Positions 58,677-64,000 of a DNA stretch of 64,000 bases are shown here, one piece after another. The notes under the pieces are model-generated. The model made no database searches, was not told where the DNA came from, and saw only the letters and a program-made list of their open reading frames with translations. The position numbers and the translations under genes were made by a program. The stretch comes from Emydura subglobosa (Eukaryota > Chordata > Testudines > Chelidae), in the NCBI GenBank assembly GCA_007922225.1, contig ML679966.1, positions 51,051,583 to 51,115,582 on the forward strand, in the 5' to 3' direction. Each line of letters opens with the position of its first letter. The first letter of the stretch is position 1.

Positions 58677-59779
58677 TGTGGACATGCTCCTGTGAGGGGG
58701 CAGCATCTGGGGCTCTCCCTCTGGGTCCTTCTCAGAGTGGGACCACCCCTCCCAGCTATCCCCTGCTGTGAAGTCGTCTCAAGCCTTTTAACTGGGCTTG
58801 CAAGCAATCTTTCGTCCTGGCCCTTGGCAGGACCGGCCAGTAAGCAGTCTAGCGCCCGGCCCTTAGGCAGGGCCATCAAGTAAACAGATCCGCTCTCTGG
58901 AGCGGTGAGGAAGGGGAGGCTCTCTCTCAGGGTGGCTAGGGAAGGGGGGACGGGGACGCAAGCCCACCCATCTCCACTGCGTCCCAGCCCAGGGCCCTGT
59001 CAGCAACGGGATGTCCTGTCACTTGGTCGGCGGGGCTCCTGCCGAAACACACCAACTCACTGGGAGCCACCACTCAACTGCACCACTGTCAGCTTCTCTG
59101 GGCTTCTTCCTCCCACCCTCTGTTTAAAGTATCTTTGCTCCATCACCTGCCTCTGGGGTCCTGGGTTCGAGGGGGTGCAGGAGTCCCACGAGACCCTCTT
59201 CATCAACCAGCGGCAGCTCCAGCAACTCCATGGGCTCTTCCACAGAGGGCAGTTCCTCCAGGTCCTCCAGCCCCCAGGCTATAGGTAGGGCCAGTAGGTT
59301 CTCCAGGTCCCAGGCCCTGTACTGCTCGGATTGGTCTTCCTCCAGCTCCCAGGCAGCACGCAACTTGCGTATATCTCCCTCCAGCTCCCAGGCAGCGGGC
59401 AGCTCAGGTAGGCCCTACTCCAGCTCCCAGATGGCAGGCCACTCAGGTAGGCCCTCCTCTGGTCTCCCAGCCATGGGTACGACCAGACGCTCCCCCTCAG
59501 CGTGGGCCTCTGGTCTGGTTCTAGCTGAGAGCCTCAAAGGAGACGCATCCCTTTCCCTTGGCCATCCCCATCTGACTGAGCTCGCAGGCCTGGGTTTTAA
59601 AGGCCTGGCCCTACCCCACTGCTTCTGGTCAGGTGGTGTCCATTGGGCTTCTAATGGCCTGAGCCCGCCCACCTGCTTGTGGACAGGGGCTGTCCTTCTG
59701 GGCTCTGTCAGCCAGGGTGGGTTTGGTTCTCCTTCCGTGTCCTTCTCAGAGGGGGACCACCCCTCCTGGCTACACAATA
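58672..59779. mobile_element. 1098-bp solo-LTR-like element inside CR1, perfect 5-bp TSD
   Basis: The element 58677-59774 starts tgtggacatg and ends ctggctaca (TG...CA). It is flanked by the same pentamer caata (58672-58676 and 59775-59779), while uninterrupted CR1 has a single copy there. It is far more GC-rich than its surroundings. A 44-bp near-copy (38 matches) occurs just inside both ends (58715-58758 and 59729-59772), and a 39-bp minisatellite lies at 59340-59480. No gag-pol is present, so it fits a solo LTR of an endogenous retrovirus or Gypsy element; orientation is unclear, although a TTTAAA box on the minus strand near 59590 weakly favours minus. Confidence 0.8.
59340..59480 (+). 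repeat. 39-bp minisatellite within the LTR-like element
   Basis: ctccagctccc recurs at 59340, 59379 and 59418, and a degenerate fourth unit starts at 59457, giving an exact 39-bp period. Because 39 is a multiple of 3, open frames on both strands are kept open across it; the 216-codon + frame at 59230-59880 owes much of its length to this. Confidence 0.85.
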
Positions 59780-60840
59780 CCTCCCAACTTTGTGTCATCC
59801 ATCAGTTTGATTCTCACACTCCCACTTTTTGTGCCAAGGTCATTAATGAAAATGTTAAATATGATTGGTCCCAAAACTGACCCTGGAGGAACTCCACTAG
59901 TAACCTCCTTCCAGCCTGACAGTTCATCTTTCAGCATGACTCGTTGTAGTCTCCCCATTAAGCAGTTCCATAACCACCTTTCAATTCTCATATTAATTCC
60001 CATCTTCTCCAATCTAACTAATAATTTCCCAAGTGGAACTGTATCAAATGCTTTACTGAAATCCTGGTAGATTAGATCTATTGCATTTCCTTTGTCTAGA
60101 AAATTTGTTTATCTTCTCAAAGAAAGAGATCAGGTTCATCTAACATGATCTAACTTTTATAAAACCATGTTATATTTTATCCCAATTACCAAATACCTCA
60201 ATGTCCTCAACTACTATCATTTTCAAAATTTGTTTTAAGACCTTGTATACAACCGAAGTCAAACTAACAGACCTGTAATTTCCCAGATCACTTTTTTTTC
60301 CTTTCTTCAATATAGGCACTATATTTGCAATTCTCCAGTCAGAGGGTAAGACCCTCAAGTTTACAGATTCATTAAAAATCCCTGCTATTGGGCTTGCAAT
60401 TTCATGTGCCAGTTTCTTTAATATTCTTGGATGCAGATTATCCAGGCCCCCCGATTTGGTCCCATTAAGATGTTTGAATTTGGCTTCCACCTCGGATGTG
60501 GTAATTTCTACTTTAATATCCTCATTCCCATAGTCACACTGCCATTGGCCCTATGCTCCTAATTACCTGTATTAAATACTGAGGCAAAGTATTCATTTAG
60601 GTTTGGGCCATACCTAAATTATCTTTAATCTCTAGCCCATCCTCAGTGCTTAGCGGTCCCACTTCTTTCCTCGTTTTCTTTTTATTTATATGGTTAAAGA
60701 ATCTTTTACTAATAGTTTTAATTTCCTTTGCAAGGTCCAGCTCTGCTTGGCTTTTGGCAGTTCTCACCTTTTTCTCTAAACTTTCTGACCTACAAGAGGT
60801 AGCTTTCCTTGCTGATCCCTCCCCTCTTCCATTCCATAAA
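59780..60840 (-). mobile_element. CR1 LINE, antisense, RT core part (after LTR)
   Basis: Continuation of the CR1 at 57523. The minus strand encodes RT blocks in two broken frames: 60490-60170 with LDNLHPRILKKLA, IANIVPILKKGKK and NYRSVSLTSVVYKVL; and 60012-59770 with SGVPPGSVLGP, FNIFINDL and LMDDTKLGG. The catalytic box is normally FADD; here it reads LMDD. The second frame stops (TAG at 59772-59770) in the first bases of the inserted LTR. Upstream, gctgatccctcccctcttcc marks the 5' truncation near 60840. Total CR1 length without the insert is about 2.2 kb. Inactive. Confidence 0.9.
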
Positions 60841-62593
60841 ACCTGCTATGTGCATATTTGGCACACACCAATTGAATAATGTTAATGTAACTAGTCACAG
60901 CTTCCTAGAGTCATTTTTTATGAAATGGGGCTTGTTCTTGCTTTCAGTGCTATGTTAATGAATGCCAAGGAAACTGTATCCTGTATTTTAACTTTTTGTT
61001 TACTTCACTGGACATGTGCTGAGAAAGCAGTAAGTGCCATAGCATAGTGCTTACCACAATGTACTTAAGAGGTCCATACTTACACAATTAATCACATTTT
61101 TGAAAATTATTTGCTTTTCCACATTCAACACAATAGGCCTTTGTTATATTTAACAGCTTCAGCATAAAAGAAATATACTAGCTACTAAAATACTATAATG
61201 GCATAGCTTTGGCCACAATAAATAGCTAAGTTTTAATATGTCTGGACTGCAACAGTCTCCTGATTATCCAAGATGAGGATGGATAAATCCCCACTGAAAG
61301 TAGAGCATAAATAGGAATGTAGAGATGATTTTTGTGAGGAAGCAAATGTACTGGAATGCTCAGCTGCGAGTTGAAGATAATTAACTGTATAGCTATGGAG
61401 GAGAGGGAAGAAGCCAGAATACTGAAACCTCATCAGCAACGGAAAATTCCAGTTCAGCAGCAATGGAGGGGATGCTAGGCAAGATGAGTGGATCTGAATG
61501 GCAAAGCAGATCATATATAGTTGGTGATAATGAAGGTCTGAGCCCAACAGTATGGGGGCAGTGGTGACTGGGTTTATTTTTGTTATATAGCAGACATCAA
61601 TTCAATAGCAATGTATGGCGCTAAGAAAAAGTCACTGGAGTGCAGAAGTTGAAGGCAGTCTTGCTGATCTTGTTAGCATTTAACGATGGGTGGTGATGGA
61701 GAATTTATGTTGAATTGCTGTTACCTCGTGGGATTATCCATGGCACTGTTCCTGTAGGAGATGAGTAGTACTCATTGGAGTTGAGTCTTGTGTGATCAGA
61801 CAGGATGGATGAGAGAGGAAGAAGACTGGTGAGAACAGTAGGAGTGTGTGATGGAGTAGTCTTCCTTTAGGTTTGAACAATGGTAAAAGAGAAGGAACTT
61901 CCAGAAGGAGACTCTTTAGTAAGAACATAAATAATAAAAGGGAAAAGTCCCTGGTTAGCCAAGCACTGGAAGTTGTACTGGAGGGGGCTGGCTTAAGAAG
62001 ATGGTAGTGTAAGAGAAGTGGAAATCTCCTCAAAGGGGAGACTTGCATAGTTGTGGGATAGGCAGTGGGATTTGATCACTCAGGACCACTTTCCTGCCTT
62101 AGATGTAAATCTGGGGACCATCTGCATTTCTATCAGACCCTGCATGCAATGGGATGTGTGTCACTCTAAATCCTGGTATTATGTGAATCTGGTATTTAGT
62201 GTCCCAGACCCAATTATGTACACTATAGCTGCCAAGAATTCATAGGAAAGAACCATGGAGGTTCCATACTGATGCCACTGATCCTCAGATTAATTTTAAG
62301 CTAGGGAGAGAAATTGCTTCATGAGAGGTGGCCCAGGGGCCAAATATATGAAGTATCAGTGTGTATTGCAAGAGCTCATAGCACTAAGTGCCTTAACACA
62401 TCCTTTCTTGAGTTCCATGCTCCATAAGTAGGAATCTGAAAAATTAACAGACATCTACCAACTAGAGACCAGTATAAAAAATGAGTAGGATGTAAGGCCC
62501 AAAATTTCTTGATCAGAAGCTCAATACCTCCTACTGCCTGGGAAGTGGGAGGATAATGAAATTCTAGTGAGTGTGCAATCCCTGAACCCTATT
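60841..62593. other. No gene or named repeat seen
   Basis: Mixed DNA, G/A-biased on the + strand between 61260 and 62060 (gaggagagggaagaagccag, gagagaggaagaagactggt). The opposed minus-strand frames at 61233-61547 and 61734-62048 are Leu/Ser/Pro-rich artefacts of this bias. Confidence 0.45.
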
Positions 62594-62597
62594 CCAG

Positions 62598-62642
62598 GTC
62601 TCTTCTTTTTTTTTTCTCTCTCTTTTTTTTTTCTCCTCCTCT
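62598..62642. repeat. Pyrimidine tract (T-rich with CT)
   Basis: Long T runs separated by tctctctc, then ctcctcctct. The Lys/Arg-rich end of a minus-strand frame here is an artefact of this tract. Confidence 0.85.
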
Positions 62643-63536
62643 AGCTATGCAGGAGTCTGATAGTTTGCTCTGTATCCTTCTCTGGCTAGTTTTGGGGTCA
62701 GACATATTTGAAGTCCTCCACCTTCCTCTGCTACTGGAAAGGAGACAGTACTTTCTTCTCCCCCTGCCTTCAAATGAGTGATTTTTTTTCAAGATTTGGT
62801 CATATGATAGCATGTTGCTTTCTAAACAGAAAGAGACCAGGTGGGTGAGGTAATGACTGACATGGCTACAACTACACTGCTTTACAAACAGGTTATATAT
62901 AATATGTGTGTGTGTCATTATCAGAACCTACTGAGTGTAAATGTGGTGTGTGTGTGTGACACATAGTGAGTCCTTACCCTGACAATTACACCCATACAAG
63001 CCCTGCTATCCAAATCCATTCCTGGCCTACTAACACCATTTCAGCTCCCCTAATCCTTTTATTTCCAAAATGACAAGTAGCTTTACCCAATTACCCACCC
63101 CAAACCTTCCAGAATTATTTTTTCCTGACCCATTACCATGATGAGCACCCTCCACTCCAGATCCCACCCACTTTGACACCTTTAGGTGCAAAGTGCTACT
63201 GAAATGCAAACTGTTATTTAACACATATCTTATGATCACTTCTCTATAATGGCTCTACAAATGCTATCCTAATGCAACCACAACAGTACTGGAACAAATT
63301 CATTGTGCTACTAGAAGTAGTAATCATACCGATACCAACAATGGTGTGGCTATAGCAAAGCACTAGTGCTGCCATGAGACTGGGACCTTTTATAAAGCGA
63401 TTCTCTGTGAACAAAAGAGAAAACAAAGTACACTCACCCAGATAAGATGAGTGCTGAAGACAAACCTGCTGTTGACAGATGTATTCTGTAGGCCTTGTAT
63501 CCCACACTTAAGCAAGAAAGTAAACTAAATATTTAG
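62643..63536. other. No gene seen; short GT runs
   Basis: (GT)n-like runs occur at about 62904-62915 and 62945-62958. Frames at 63030-63507 lack signatures. Confidence 0.45.
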
Positions 63537-63608
63537 TGCCAGATATTAGTTCCTTTAAAATCAATAGTAAACTATTGACTTCAATAGAACCAAGAGATTT
63601 GTCCTTTT
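63537..63608. mobile_element. Short palindromic MITE remnant
   Basis: gtgccagatattagttcctt and atagaaccaagagatttgtc with central aatagtaaactattgacttc give a diverged member of the 'cattgacttcaat' class. Confidence 0.35.
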
Positions 63609-63617
63609 GCATAGCAC

Positions 63618-63668
63618 CTTTTGTTTTTTGTTTTTTGTTTTGTTTGTTTTGGAGGGTTTTTTTTTAAA
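63618..63668. repeat. (TTTTTG)n-like T/G tract
   Basis: accttttgttttttgttttt then tgttttgtttgttttggagg and T10: imperfect T-runs separated by single G. Confidence 0.85.
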
Positions 63669-64000
63669 GAAATACTGCCATACTTTGCTCAGGGCAAAGG
63701 AAAATGGCAACTTAAAAACATGAGATGCTGTGGCTTAGAAGAACATGGGTAGAAACAGCAAGCTAAAACATGGGGATTCCTAACTGAGTGAGCAAGGGAA
63801 TACCAACAAAAGTAGGGCTCTCTTTTGCATTTTGTAAGGCCAAAGGTCACTTGGTAAGAGGTTTGAGATGGTAAAAAAGGGCTTCAAGAAACAAATGAGA
63901 CAGACTAAATGCAGGATCTAAACTATACACATCAAAAATTAGTTTGCTCATTCTTAAAGGGACAGGGAACTCTGTACTTGTCATTGGGAGCTGTGCATAA

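Noticed and set aside
59230..59880. 216-codon Ser-rich open frame on the + strand
   Set aside because: It lies in the LTR-like element, is lengthened by a 39-bp in-frame minisatellite, and ends in antisense CR1 sequence.

Overview
This window is vertebrate nuclear DNA from a sauropsid and looks most like a turtle; a crocodilian is the main alternative. The argument rests on repeats: several CR1 LINE lineages with the octamer-type 3' tail, MIR/CORE-like SINEs, a 5S-rRNA-headed SINE, and many short hAT-type non-autonomous transposons whose terminal sequences I know from turtle genomes. The sequence is AT-rich, has no bacterial-style gene density, and the longest open frames belong to repeats. 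I found no convincing host protein-coding exon, tRNA or rRNA gene. The window is best read as intergenic or intronic DNA. Family identifications come from memory, not from a database search.

Layout. 0-14 kb: AT-rich single-copy-like DNA with scattered palindromic MITEs, a large degraded DNA transposon (about 3.7-4.8 kb), a MIR, a (TA)n run and a G-rich run. 14-34 kb: a CR1 3' end (14.5 kb), a 329-bp hAT-like element with recognisable target duplications (15.5 kb), MIR copies (23.8, 27.1 and 29.2 kb, the last split by a DNA transposon), an ancient CR1/L3 reverse-transcriptase relic (28.6-29.2 kb), a CR1 tail (29.9 kb), three purine-rich tracts and a (GA)n run. 34-52 kb: foldback transposons, the 5S-headed SINE (38.55-39.05 kb), a near-perfect 27-bp-arm palindrome (42.9 kb), copies of a family carrying inverted 'catcatggga' boxes (41.0, 45.0, and probable pieces at 49.3 and 55.6 kb), an antisense CR1 tail (45.6 kb), a probable LTR (47.5-48.3 kb) and a 269-bp hAT-like element (51.5 kb).

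53.7-60.8 kb is the richest part. Three CR1 copies lie in alternating orientation (-, +, -). The first carries a 103-bp hAT-like MITE with a perfect 8-bp target duplication and a 182-bp mini-LTR. The third is split by a 1098-bp TG...CA solo-LTR-like element with a perfect 5-bp duplication. This gives a readable order of insertions. 60.8-64 kb returns to low-complexity and unassigned DNA.

The genes do not work together in any pathway. The only coding remnants are dead LINE reverse-transcriptase pieces. The best second-look items are the nested insertions, the 5S-derived SINE and the palindromic elements.
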